From: JANXLS01 sp038227045
GTDB lineage: Bacteria; Planctomycetota; SZUA-567; H5-PLA8
Reading direction: 5' to 3'
Length of the DNA stretch: 43,040 bases
Assembly (NCBI GenBank): GCA_038227045.1
Contig: JBBRQD010000043.1
Location: forward strand, 1-43,040
Under the pieces are notes generated by a model. The model did not search any database. It saw nothing but the letters and a program-made list of their open reading frames with translations, and was not told where the DNA came from. The translations under genes and the position numbers were made by a program. Positions 35,456 to 43,040 of this stretch are shown here, piece after piece. Position 1 is the stretch's first letter; every line of letters starts with the position of its first letter.

Positions 35456-36322
35456 TTAGAACTTCACCGATTCGAGGTACTTCAACGACGGCGGAATCTG
35501 CGCTTCCACGGTCGGCGATTCGTCTTCGATGAAGTACCACTTCACGCCGTTCTTCGCCGCCGCCGCCAGCACTTCCGGCCAGTTCACCTGCCCTGTTCCC
35601 AGCACCACGTCGTTCGCTTTGTCGGTGCCGCCCGTCAAGGCTCCGCGCGCGACGCCTTTTTTCAGATCCTTCAGATGCATCAGTTCCCAGCGGCCGGAAT
35701 ATTTCGCCAACAGAGCCGCAGGATCTTGTCCCGGGAAAAAAATCCACAGCACGTCCATTTGATACGACACTGTTTCCTTCTTCGTTTCGCTCATCAAAAG
35801 ATCGACCAGCGTGCCGCCGTTGAAGGGCTGAAACTCGAAACCGTGAATGTGGTAGAAAAACTTGATGCCTTCCTTGGCGAGCGCTTCACCCGCCTTGTTG
35901 AACACGTCGGCGGCCTCGCGGCAGGTTTTCTCGTCAAAGTCGCCCTTGTGAGTGATCCAGGCGCAGCCCGCGTATTGAAGTCCGAGCGCCTTGGCTTCTT
36001 TCGCCACGACGTCGGGCTCCGCCTTGTACCGATCGTACGGGAAATGCGCGCTGATCGCTTTCAACCCGCGCTCTTCCAGCATCTTGTTGAGCTTCTCCGC
36101 CGGCATATTGTGCGTGCCCGCCAGTTCGACGAATTTGAAGCCCATCGTTTTGACTTCATCAAGTGTCGCGCTCATCCCTTTGTCCAGAATCTGCGTCCGC
36201 AGACTGTAAAGCTGCAAACCGATCGGTCCCTTGAACGACTCGCCAGTGCCGGCATCGCCAGCATGAAGCGCGCGTGACAAGGTTACGAAAGCAAAAGCCA
36301 GAATCACAATGAAACGTATCAC
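35456..36322 (-). CDS. Secreted sugar phosphate isomerase/epimerase-like protein (TIM barrel)
   Basis: A signal peptide (FIVILAFAFVTLSRALHAGD) precedes a xylose-isomerase-like TIM barrel. Residues that match the usual metal-binding set are Glu in GFKFVELAGTH, His in FFYHIHGFEF, Asp in YQMDVLW, His in MHLKD and Glu in WYFIEDES. Exported proteins of this family are frequent in planctomycetes and often pair with oxidoreductases acting on sugars. The gene lies 66 bases downstream of the dehydrogenase on the same strand, so co-expression is likely. Length is 288 residues. The substrate is unknown. Confidence 0.88.
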   Translation of the reverse strand: MIRFIVILAFAFVTLSRALHAGDAGTGESFKGPIGLQLYSLRTQILDKGMSATLDEVKTMGFKFVELAGTHNMPAEKLNKMLEERGLKAISAHFPYDRYKAEPDVVAKEAKALGLQYAGCAWITHKGDFDEKTCREAADVFNKAGEALAKEGIKFFYHIHGFEFQPFNGGTLVDLLMSETKKETVSYQMDVLWIFFPGQDPAALLAKYSGRWELMHLKDLKKGVARGALTGGTDKANDVVLGTGQVNWPEVLAAAAKNGVKWYFIEDESPTVEAQIPPSLKYLESVKF

Positions 36323-36388
36323 GTCAGTTCTCCCATTTATTAAATGAATGCGTTAAATTCTCAAAAATGCCCAATGCCTGTGCAATCT

Positions 36389-37423
36389 CTACGGTTTCAA
36401 CACCGCTTTGACCAAATCGCCGGATTGCATTCCGTCGAAACAGTTCTTCCATTCGGTGAGCGGCGCGACGCGGCTCAGAATGGGATCGAGATTCAATTGC
36501 CCGCTGGCGAGCATCGACAGCACTTTTTCCCACATTGGCCAGTTGTGGCTGAAGCTGCCTTTGAGCGAGACCGCTTTTTGCACTAGCAAATCGAGCGAGA
36601 AATTGCACGGCTGCGGACCCCAGCCGACTTTGCTGATCTGCCCGTTCGGCCGGACCCATTCGAGCGCGCTGCGCAGCGTGGCGCTGACGCCCGCCGAGTC
36701 GATCACAACGTCCAGGCCGTAACCGTCGCCCACGGTTTTGACAAATGCGCCCACGTCTTCGCCATTGACTCCGAGCGTGTGCGTCGCGCCGATCTGCTTG
36801 GCGAACTCCAGGCGCTTTGCATCGGCTTTCGTTCCAACCACAATCAGCGGATTCGCTCCGCACAGCTTCGCCATCGCCGCGCACAGCAGCCCGATCGGCC
36901 CCGGCCCAATCACCGCGACACTGTCGCCGGGCTTGATCTGCGCGTTGTTGCAGACGGCATTGTAGGCCACACAGCAGGGTTCGGTCAGGGCTGCTTTTTC
37001 GAACGACAGGCCATCGGGAATCTTGTGGAGGCAGCGCTCCGGAACGCGCGCGAACGCGGTCATCGCTCCGTTGACGCCGTAGCCGAAGCCCAAGCGGTTG
37101 GGATCGAGATTGTAGAGCCCCGATTTGACAAACGGCGAATTCTCGGGCAGCACCGCGGCCGTTTCGCTGACGACCCGGTCGCCTTCTTTGAACGCCTTGA
37201 CGCGCGCGCCCGCCTTTGCAATCACGCCGCCAAATTCGTGGCCCAGCACCACGGGGTAATTGACCTTCCAGCTCTGCGAGCCGTGGTATTGGTGCAGATC
37301 GCTGCCGCAGACGCCCACGGCCTGCACGGACAACAGCACATCGCTTTCGCCAAATTCCGGCTCGGCGACATCGCGGAGTTCGACGGAATGGGGCGTGGAA
37401 GAATAGTTGACGAGTCCAAGCAT
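36389..37423 (-). CDS. Zinc-dependent medium-chain alcohol/polyol dehydrogenase lacking the structural zinc cysteines
   Basis: This 344-residue dehydrogenase has the catalytic zinc site intact: Cys 39 (GVCGSDLHQYHG), His 62 and Glu 63 (LGHEFGG), and Glu 148 (LTEPCCVAYNA). The NAD(P)-binding loop is VIGPGPIGLLCAAMAK. Relatives carry a structural zinc lobe with four cysteines spaced CxxCxxCx7C; at exactly those positions this protein has Pro 93, Ser 96, Val 99 and Asp 107, so the second zinc is lost. Substrates of this family include sorbitol, threonine and other polyols; the one here is unknown. It probably forms a transcript with the isomerase-like gene downstream. Confidence 0.9.
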   Translation of the reverse strand: MLGLVNYSSTPHSVELRDVAEPEFGESDVLLSVQAVGVCGSDLHQYHGSQSWKVNYPVVLGHEFGGVIAKAGARVKAFKEGDRVVSETAAVLPENSPFVKSGLYNLDPNRLGFGYGVNGAMTAFARVPERCLHKIPDGLSFEKAALTEPCCVAYNAVCNNAQIKPGDSVAVIGPGPIGLLCAAMAKLCGANPLIVVGTKADAKRLEFAKQIGATHTLGVNGEDVGAFVKTVGDGYGLDVVIDSAGVSATLRSALEWVRPNGQISKVGWGPQPCNFSLDLLVQKAVSLKGSFSHNWPMWEKVLSMLASGQLNLDPILSRVAPLTEWKNCFDGMQSGDLVKAVLKP

Positions 37424-37545
37424 CGAATCAAATCCTTAAATGAAGTTCTCTTGCGAAACAATAATCTTGAATTGAATACAAGGAAGTCTATTCGATTCCA
37501 AATTATTTATCAAGAATTCCCACATCTTTCGTATCGCCGTTTTTA

Positions 37546-37720
37546 CCCCGAAAGGAGTTGCGTAGCAAAGCCCAGGGTTGGAGCGTTTGCGCTCCTACCC
37601 TGGGTCAAATGTCGCGCAATGCCCATCAACTCCGAAGGAGTTGCGTCCATGTTACAGAGCGATTATCCGATGTCGCGACATTGTTCAATTCGCCAACCCA
37701 AGGCTCAACTCCTTTAATGT
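37546..37720. repeat. Degenerate dispersed repeat with CCGAAAGGAGTTGCG units and a long hairpin
   Basis: Two copies of a CCGAA(A)GGAGTTGCG unit lie near 37547-37562 and 37630-37645. Between them a hairpin reads CCCAGGGTTGGAGC, loop GTTT, then GCGCTCCTACCCTGGG (37571-37604). The layout recalls a widespread intergenic repeat in planctomycetes and relatives. No gene was recognised in the 512-base gap 37424-37935; besides this repeat it holds only the AT-rich operator-like region described next. Confidence 0.65.
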
Positions 37721-37750
37721 TGTTGGATTCCTCCGCGATTCATTTATCCA

Positions 37751-37866
37751 TTATCGGACATTTAACGTATATTTTGGTATATATACCTAATTATCGGACA
37801 CGATAACAAATTAATCTTATTTATTTACCATTTTTTTGAATGATCTCTGCCGATCTACGTTATCAT
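37751..37866 (+). promoter_or_regulatory. Operator-like direct repeats and palindrome, with a possible promoter
   Basis: The ten bases TTATCGGACA occur exactly at 37751-37760 and 37791-37800, 40 bases apart start to start. A 12-base perfect palindrome, GGTATATATACC, lies between them at 37776-37787. Downstream, TTGAAT (37836-37841) and TATCAT (37861-37866) could be a -35 and -10 pair with a 19-base spacer. All are upstream of the small secreted protein at 37936 and in a markedly AT-rich stretch, so a DNA-binding regulator may act here. The promoter call is weak; the repeats are exact. Confidence 0.45.
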
Positions 37867-37935
37867 ACTTGGAGGAAGGTTGAGGACGCGACGCGTGACA
37901 ACCATTCGAAACAACCATCAGGAGGGATCACAATC

Positions 37936-38367
37936 ATGAATTGTTCTGCTACTACCCGAATGGCCGCGTTGGGCGCGGCCGTCCTTTGCGCGACTCTGGT
38001 CATGACGCCGAAATCGGCGTTGGCCGCGTCGCATTTCGATATCGGCGTCGGCGTCGGTATCACCCCCAGCAGGCCGGTCTATCCAAACGTGGTCTGTGAG
38101 GGTCACTACGAATCGCGCACGCAGCGCGTGCTCGTTTCTCCCGAACGCCTGGAACGCCAATGGGTCGATGCGGCGTATGAAACGCGCTATTTCAACGGCA
38201 GACCCCAGACCGTTTGCGTCGGCCAGGCCGGCTGGAGAGAGTTTATCGTTCCCGCGCAATTCGAAGATCGCATCGTCCAAGTCTGGGTTCCGGGCTGTGT
38301 CGCATATTATCCGCGCTACGTCGCCCCGACCTTCGGTTTCGGTTTCGATTACAGAAGCCGCCACTAA
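37936..38367 (+). CDS. Small secreted protein of unknown function
   Basis: This 143-residue protein has a signal peptide (MAALGAAVLCATLVMTPKSALAAS). The mature part, about 110 residues, shows a short repeated pattern: RVLVSPERLERQWVDAAYET and REFIVPAQFEDRIVQVWVPG both read as strand-turn units with VxxPxxxE-type centres. Two Cys flank them (VVCEGHY and QTVCVGQ), with a third in VPGCVAYY. No family is recognised. The start is well supported, with AGGAGG 10 bases before the ATG. It stands alone, preceded by the operator-like region and followed by a paired palindrome. Confidence 0.8.
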   Translation: MNCSATTRMAALGAAVLCATLVMTPKSALAASHFDIGVGVGITPSRPVYPNVVCEGHYESRTQRVLVSPERLERQWVDAAYETRYFNGRPQTVCVGQAGWREFIVPAQFEDRIVQVWVPGCVAYYPRYVAPTFGFGFDYRSRH

Positions 38368-38376
38368 GTTATCCTT

Positions 38377-38439
38377 CGTTCGTAGTTCCGCCTTCAGGCG
38401 GTCTTATTGCCGGACCGCCTAAAGGCGGAACTACGAACG
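38377..38439. repeat. Paired REP-like palindrome (GTAG type, TTCC variant)
   Basis: Arms 38377-38403 and 38413-38439 are 27-base reverse complements with one mismatch (an A for G in the right hairpin loop region). It lies between the secreted protein and the TPR lipoprotein genes. Confidence 0.9.
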
Positions 38440-38516
38440 CATTTCGCTTCGCCTCATTTTCTTCAGACTTCTCACTTTAATTTAAAGACTCGCGGCTTTA
38501 TAACGTCTTTGTGAGC

Positions 38517-41402
38517 ATGAACCCTGTATTGACACGAATATTCCGCTGTGCGGTTCTGGCATTGGCGCTTTTGGTGCTGGGCGGCTGCGTCGAAGACATT
38601 ACGGATTTGGCGCGCGGCGCGCTTCCGTTTATGCCCCCTTCCAAGTACGTCGAACGCGGCGGGCGAAAGCTCACGCGCTCGGAAGCCGCATTCTATCAAA
38701 AGTTGACCGACCTTTCGCGCGCGACCAAAGTCAATCCGCGCGATGCCGTCGCGTATAACGCGATCGGCGAGTTGTTGATGAAAAAGGGTTCGTATTCGCT
38801 GGCCAAGCGTTGCTTTCTCGATGCCATCGATTTCGACGGCACGCTCAGCGAACCGCATCACAATGTCGGACGCCTCTACCTGCTCGAAGAACGCTATCAC
38901 GGCGCGATGGAAGAACTGGAACGCGCCCGCAAGTTAAGCCCCGACGACGCCAGCATTCGCATGCGGCTGGGTCAGGCGAAAGCCGGGCTGAATCAGGTCG
39001 GCGAAGCGCTCTCCGAATTCAACGAAGCCATCAATTTGGATAAAGAATACACGCCCGTCTATCTGGAAAAGGCGCGGCTTCTTTACTCGCAACACAATTA
39101 CAACGAAGCCGCCGATGCCTGCCGCGAGGCGCTCAGCCATATTCCACCGTTTACCCCGCCCCCTGCCGCGGTTCAGCAGCAGACGAACATCAGCTTTCTC
39201 GATAAAATCATTCCCGGACAAACGATCACCGAAGACGACTCGCCGCCGCCCACCTATAAGGAGGAGGCGTCGTATGATTTGGCGCTATGTTTGAAAGCGC
39301 AGGGACAGTACGGCGAAGCGTTGAGCGCGCTGGCCGGCGCCGAAACGGCCGAAGACGGTCGCGCGGACGTGCAGATTCTCCGCGCGAAATTGCAGGATCT
39401 GATGGGCGATTCTGGCGGAGCGCTGGCGACGCTGGGATTGTTGCGGACGGCCAAGCCGGATATGGCCGAAGTCGCCAAACTCATCGCCCGCATGCAGGAT
39501 AAATTGGGACAATCCGATCTGGCCGTGAAGACCCGCCTTGAAGCCGCGGAGCTCGATCAGTCCGACAAGGATTTGCAGGAAGAGGCTCTGCGGGACGCGG
39601 AAGCCCGGCACAATCGGCCGCGCATCATTCAACTCTACGAACGCCTCGCGCGCGTCGATCCCGACAATTTGCGCTACCGCATCCAGCTTGCCCAGGCGTA
39701 TGAAGAAGCTGGCATCAAACGCGAAGCGGCGCTGGCCTGGCAGGAAGTGGTGAACCTCCGCGAACGCGTCCTTGAACAAACGCGCAAAGACCCTGACGCC
39801 AAGACCGCGCCCGATCCCTATCTCGACAATCCGTCCGAGCGCGACGTGCGGCGGCGCGTGGGATTGCTGTATTCGGACATTCCCGGCTTTCAGGGAAAAG
39901 CCATGCTGCATTTCAAGCGCTGCCTGCAACTCGTACCAGACGACGGCGAAGTGCACCGCCGCCTGGGTGAAATGCTGTTGCAGACCAAAAACTATTCCGA
40001 AGCCGAACGCCATATTCGCGAAACATTGCGCATCTATCCCAACGATGCCAAGTCGCACCAAAATCTCGCCACGCTCCATGCCTCTCAGAATCGCTACGAC
40101 GATTCCGTGGAAGAATACCGCAAGGCCATCACGCTCGATCCCAAGCTCGAAGTCGCGCAATTGAATCTCGCCAAGGTGCTGCTCGGCCAGAATCGGCGCG
40201 AAGAAGCGCTGGATCCGCTGAAAGCATACGTCGTCCTGAAGCCCCTGGATATCGAAGCGCACCGCATGTTGGCCGATCTATTCCGCGATCTGAACAACCG
40301 GCCCGCGGCGCTCGCGGAACTTGAAGCCCTTTACGCGCTCGAAGTCGAAAACGGCGGCGACATCGAAGATATGGTTAAGACGATAACCGTGGAGTGGGAC
40401 ATGGGCGACAAAAAATCATCCATCTCGGACCTTGAGGCTCAGATCGAAAAACACCCTTCGGAGATGCGCTTGTTGTTGCCGGCCGGCCGCTATTACAGCC
40501 AGCTAAAACAGCACGTCCGAGCCATTTACACCTGGAAGCGTGTTCTGAGCATCGCCGGAAACGACGAACGTTATGCGCAGAATCGCAGCGAGGCGTTGAC
40601 CCACCTGGCAGCCGAATTCGACGCCCAGGGTCGCATGGACGACGCCATCAAAATGAACGAGCTGGCCGGCAAAGGCGGCGACGCCGAAGGCTGGCGGCGC
40701 GTGGCAGAGATGTATTTGAAGAAGGACGACAAGGTCAAAGCGATTGGTGCCTACAAAGAAATCATCAAACTCAAAGCGCAGGATGTCGACGCGCGCCGGC
40801 AGTTGGCGGAACTCATTCAGACATCGCCGAAACCGCAGGATCGCGAGGAGGCGTTGAAACTGTACCAGGAAATCCTGGCGCTTATGCCCAAGGACGAACC
40901 CTCACGCGTCAATTGCGCCAATCTGCTCGTGGACGTCAACCGCTTCTCCGAAGCGCAGGACGAATACGAACTGGTCTTGCGGCAGAATCCGAAGAACACC
41001 GCCGCGCTCGTCGGCCGCGGAGTTCTATTCCGCAAGCGCGCGCGCTACAAAGACGCGCTGGACGATTACTTGAAAGCCCTCGAAACTGATCCCGAACTGG
41101 CCAAAGCCTATTTTAACGCGGCGCTGATTTACGACTATTACTTGCCCGATCCGGTGAAGGCGAAGCAATACTACCGGCGCTTCGTCGAATGCGGCGGAGA
41201 CCCCGCCAAACTGCCCCAGGACATGCCGGTTCAAGCCGCGAAAAAGCGCGATCCCGCGAAGAATGCAGCTCCTGTTGCGGGTGAAATCGATCCGTCGGAT
41301 TTGGGCGCGCCCCGAGCCGCGGTCCCGACCGCACGCGTACGCGGAAAGCCCGACGAACTCAACGACGTCAAGGCGGAGACGGTGGACGCCGACAAAAAAT
41401 AG
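38517..41402 (+). CDS. Large TPR-repeat lipoprotein
   Basis: A lipoprotein signal (AVLALALLVLGGC, Cys at about residue 23) leads into a chain of tetratricopeptide repeats over nearly the whole 961 residues. Examples are NPRDAVAYNAIGELLMKKGS, LSEPHHNVGRLYLLEERY and KNTAALVGRGVLFRKRARYK. The last 60 residues are Pro/Ala/Asp-rich and probably disordered. TPR arrays bind partner proteins; as a lipoprotein it would sit at the membrane surface facing the periplasm. I used the ATG at 38517; a GTG lies six bases earlier. An imperfect hairpin (41417-41447, GTGGCGC...GCGCCAC) follows the stop. No partner can be identified from the context. Confidence 0.9.
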   Translation: MNPVLTRIFRCAVLALALLVLGGCVEDITDLARGALPFMPPSKYVERGGRKLTRSEAAFYQKLTDLSRATKVNPRDAVAYNAIGELLMKKGSYSLAKRCFLDAIDFDGTLSEPHHNVGRLYLLEERYHGAMEELERARKLSPDDASIRMRLGQAKAGLNQVGEALSEFNEAINLDKEYTPVYLEKARLLYSQHNYNEAADACREALSHIPPFTPPPAAVQQQTNISFLDKIIPGQTITEDDSPPPTYKEEASYDLALCLKAQGQYGEALSALAGAETAEDGRADVQILRAKLQDLMGDSGGALATLGLLRTAKPDMAEVAKLIARMQDKLGQSDLAVKTRLEAAELDQSDKDLQEEALRDAEARHNRPRIIQLYERLARVDPDNLRYRIQLAQAYEEAGIKREAALAWQEVVNLRERVLEQTRKDPDAKTAPDPYLDNPSERDVRRRVGLLYSDIPGFQGKAMLHFKRCLQLVPDDGEVHRRLGEMLLQTKNYSEAERHIRETLRIYPNDAKSHQNLATLHASQNRYDDSVEEYRKAITLDPKLEVAQLNLAKVLLGQNRREEALDPLKAYVVLKPLDIEAHRMLADLFRDLNNRPAALAELEALYALEVENGGDIEDMVKTITVEWDMGDKKSSISDLEAQIEKHPSEMRLLLPAGRYYSQLKQHVRAIYTWKRVLSIAGNDERYAQNRSEALTHLAAEFDAQGRMDDAIKMNELAGKGGDAEGWRRVAEMYLKKDDKVKAIGAYKEIIKLKAQDVDARRQLAELIQTSPKPQDREEALKLYQEILALMPKDEPSRVNCANLLVDVNRFSEAQDEYELVLRQNPKNTAALVGRGVLFRKRARYKDALDDYLKALETDPELAKAYFNAALIYDYYLPDPVKAKQYYRRFVECGGDPAKLPQDMPVQAAKKRDPAKNAAPVAGEIDPSDLGAPRAAVPTARVRGKPDELNDVKAETVDADKK

Positions 41403-41532
41403 CGCCCGTTCAAGTCGTGGCGCGGGCTTCCGCCTGCATGGCGCCACATTAACCGTGCGCGGTGTAATATGGAATGGCCCGGCGCGAATTATTTGTTCTC
41501 CTATATTATATTCCATGACAGGTTAATGCCGC

Positions 41533-42846
41533 ATGTCCGATACCTCGGAAATAGACAAGACACGAAAATCGAGCCGCCGAATTTCGGAATTTCGCGGGCT
41601 TCCGCCTTTGGATCCGGCCGGCAAAGCCGGCGAGAAGGAACCCGAAGCGGAGCAAGGCAAGCCCCAGAAGCCGGGCGCTCTTTCCTTGCCGCTGAAGCCC
41701 GAGCAGGTGGAGGCGACGCCGCCGCCGCCGCCGGTTTCGTTCTTCGAAATGCAGCCGCCCGCGAGCCGCCTGAGCGCCGCGCGCGTCAAAGCGCATCTTC
41801 CCGCTGCCGTCAAACTCGCCGACCCGGCGCCGTCGATCCAAACGCTTGAAGCGAAAGTGGCCGAGCTTGTGGCGCTGCAAGGCGAGCATCCCGGCCAGGA
41901 TTTGGTCGGCGACATCGTGATGACCACCCTGCGCATGGTCCGCGACGGCAGCACGCGCGGCGATCTGAAGATCCTCGCGGCGACTCTGCGCGAATTGCGC
42001 TACGCGTTCAATATTTTTCGCCCCTATCAGGACCGCCGCAAAGTCACCGTCTTCGGCTCCGCGCGTACGCCGCCCGAAACGGCGGAATACAAGCAGGCCA
42101 GGCTCTTCGCCGAAGAAATGGTAAGGCGCAATTACATGATCATCACCGGCGCGGGACCGGGCATCATGGAAGCCGCGCAGGCCGGCGCGGGGCGCGAAAA
42201 CAGTTTCGGCGTCAACATCAAGCTGCCCTTCGAGCAGCGCGCCAATCCGTACATCGACGGCGACAAGAAGCTGATCCATTTCCGCTATTTTTTCACGCGA
42301 AAACTGTGCTTCGTGAAAGAGGCGTCAGCCATCGCAATGTTTCCCGGCGGCTTCGGCACGCACGACGAAATGTTCGAAACGCTGACGTTGATTCAGACCG
42401 GAAAATCATCCATTTTTCCAATCGTGTGCATCGACAAACCGGGCGGCGATTATTGGCGTGAATGGGCCGATTATGTCGCGGATCATTTGCTGGGCCAGGG
42501 GCTAATCTCCGAAGACGACATGCAGCTCTTCAAGATCACGGACGACGCACAATGGGCGGCCGACGAAATCACGAGCTTTTACACGCGCTACCATTCGAGC
42601 CGCTACGTCAAGGACACGCTGGTACTGAGGCTCTCCAGCCGCTTGCCAAAAGAAGCGCTGGAACGGCTCAACGACATGTTCGCCTCGATCCTGATCGACA
42701 AGAAGGGCAAGATCGCCGAATGCGAACCCTTCCCCGAAGAAGGCAGCGAGCCGGAACTGCTGGCCCTGCCGCGCCTGTCGCTGCCATTCAACCGCAGAAA
42801 CTTCGGCAAACTCCGCCTGCTGATCGACGAGATCAACCGGGCGTGA
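41533..42846 (+). CDS. LOG family / TIGR00730-type Rossmann protein with a proline-rich N-terminal extension
   Basis: The core (residues about 170-390) is the LOG family fold: VTVFGSARTPPETAEY, MIITGAGPGIMEAA and the signature PGGFGTHDEMFE (271-282). LOG enzymes release the base from nucleoside 5'-monophosphates (cytokinin activation in plants, nucleotide turnover in bacteria). It is longer than the simple 180-residue type: an N-terminal region of about 160 residues is Pro/Lys-rich (PPLDPAGKAGEKEPEAEQ, VEATPPPPPVSF), and a C-terminal part follows the core. Length is 437 residues. The Arg that pairs with the signature is present (IHFRYFFTRKLCF). A cut palindrome and an insertion sequence follow. 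Confidence 0.88.
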   Translation: MSDTSEIDKTRKSSRRISEFRGLPPLDPAGKAGEKEPEAEQGKPQKPGALSLPLKPEQVEATPPPPPVSFFEMQPPASRLSAARVKAHLPAAVKLADPAPSIQTLEAKVAELVALQGEHPGQDLVGDIVMTTLRMVRDGSTRGDLKILAATLRELRYAFNIFRPYQDRRKVTVFGSARTPPETAEYKQARLFAEEMVRRNYMIITGAGPGIMEAAQAGAGRENSFGVNIKLPFEQRANPYIDGDKKLIHFRYFFTRKLCFVKEASAIAMFPGGFGTHDEMFETLTLIQTGKSSIFPIVCIDKPGGDYWREWADYVADHLLGQGLISEDDMQLFKITDDAQWAADEITSFYTRYHSSRYVKDTLVLRLSSRLPKEALERLNDMFASILIDKKGKIAECEPFPEEGSEPELLALPRLSLPFNRRNFGKLRLLIDEINRA

Positions 42847-42847
42847 A

Positions 42848-42902
42848 GTTCGTAGTCCCGCCTTCAGGCGGTCTTCATTGCCGGACCGCCTGAAGGCGGG
42901 AC
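42848..42902. repeat. REP-like palindrome cut by an insertion sequence
   Basis: The left arm (42848-42873) is complete with the GTAG foot. The right arm (42884-42902) stops after GGCGGGAC; the expected TACGAAC is missing and CAGGGCC follows instead. The break is where the ISAs1-type element seems to begin. Confidence 0.85.
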
Positions 42903-43040
42903 CAGGGCCTTTCAAAAGTCCTCATTTTTCGTAGAGAAATAGCCGATCTTCTATTCAAAGGAGATCAGAAAAATGAGTGTTGCCGCTGAAATTTCGCTTT
43001 TCGATGCCTTCAAGCAGGTTCCCGATCCGCGCAAACCGCG
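42903..43040 (+). mobile_element. Left end of an ISAs1-type insertion sequence
   Basis: The element appears to start at 42903 with CAGGGCCTTTCAAAAGTCCT. It continues through a short leader to a transposase start at 42973 and runs off the window. The left boundary is inferred from the point where the palindrome is interrupted; the terminal repeat at the other end is outside the window. Confidence 0.65.
42973..43040 (+). CDS. ISAs1 family transposase, N-terminus only
   Basis: Only the first 22 codons are in view, ending at the window edge. They include LFDAFKQVPDPRKP, the conserved start of ISAs1 transposases (a DDE family). AAAGGAGA lies 8 bases before the ATG. The catalytic residues are not in view. 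Confidence 0.8.
   Translation, partial: MSVAAEISLFDAFKQVPDPRKP

Noticed and set aside
14511..42902. CRISPR array from the repeated GTAG palindromes
   Set aside because: The copies are kilobases apart, paired as inverted arms, without regular spacers, and no cas genes are present.

Overview
The window is GC-rich bacterial DNA carrying 32 apparently intact genes, one frameshifted gene, and a piece of a transposase at each end. There is no rRNA or tRNA to place it. Several features suggest Planctomycetota or a nearby phylum: a small two-helix membrane protein with an RPWFQYHLSTA start (27820-28221), the circularly permuted ATP-grasp/alpha-E fusion, a large beta-propeller/M28-like/PDZ protein, and very many dispersed palindromic repeats between genes. 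This is an inference from gene style, not a proven placement.

Layout. 1-102: end of a transposase. 347-2905: ATP-grasp/alpha-E protein. 3084-5207: secreted propeller/PDZ protein. 5371-6648: class III aminotransferase. 6932-10216 (minus): cysS, then an arsS-like radical SAM gene, then comF. 10256-10915: Uma2-type nuclease. 11168-14119: a long PurL with PurS-like N-terminal repeats. 14173-14445: a small zinc-ribbon membrane protein.

14579-23131 is the most interesting block: seven minus-strand genes in one direction, with several stop/start overlaps. In transcription order they are a MoxR-type AAA+ ATPase with an unusual cysteine cluster, an unrecognised 386-residue protein, a protein joining an HEIGHH metallopeptidase-like domain to a von Willebrand A domain, a coiled-coil protein, a PaaK-like adenylate-forming enzyme, and two radical SAM enzymes. 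I read this as a possible ATPase/vWA/peptidase machine linked to a radical-based modification branch. I know of no described system with this exact gene set.

23318-31364: FkbM methyltransferase, lipoprotein, membrane protein, DUF58 protein, a frameshifted REP-associated transposase (RAYT), a small membrane protein coupled to pcm, a large unknown protein and a ComEA-like helix-hairpin-helix protein. 31410-35358: MBOAT acyltransferase with an SGNH-like partner, then an alkaline-phosphatase-superfamily hydrolase. 35456-37423 (minus): dehydrogenase and secreted sugar isomerase-like protein. 37936-42846: small secreted protein, TPR lipoprotein and LOG-family protein. 42973-43040: start of an ISAs1-type transposase.

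Repeats are the second theme. Seven paired palindromes share a GTAG foot next to a CCGCC-TTCA-GGCGG hairpin, which is the architecture of REP/BIME elements. Two of them bracket the RAYT gene at 27111-27724, and an insertion sequence has cut into the one at 42848. At least five other dispersed repeat families sit between genes, and some have entered coding sequence.
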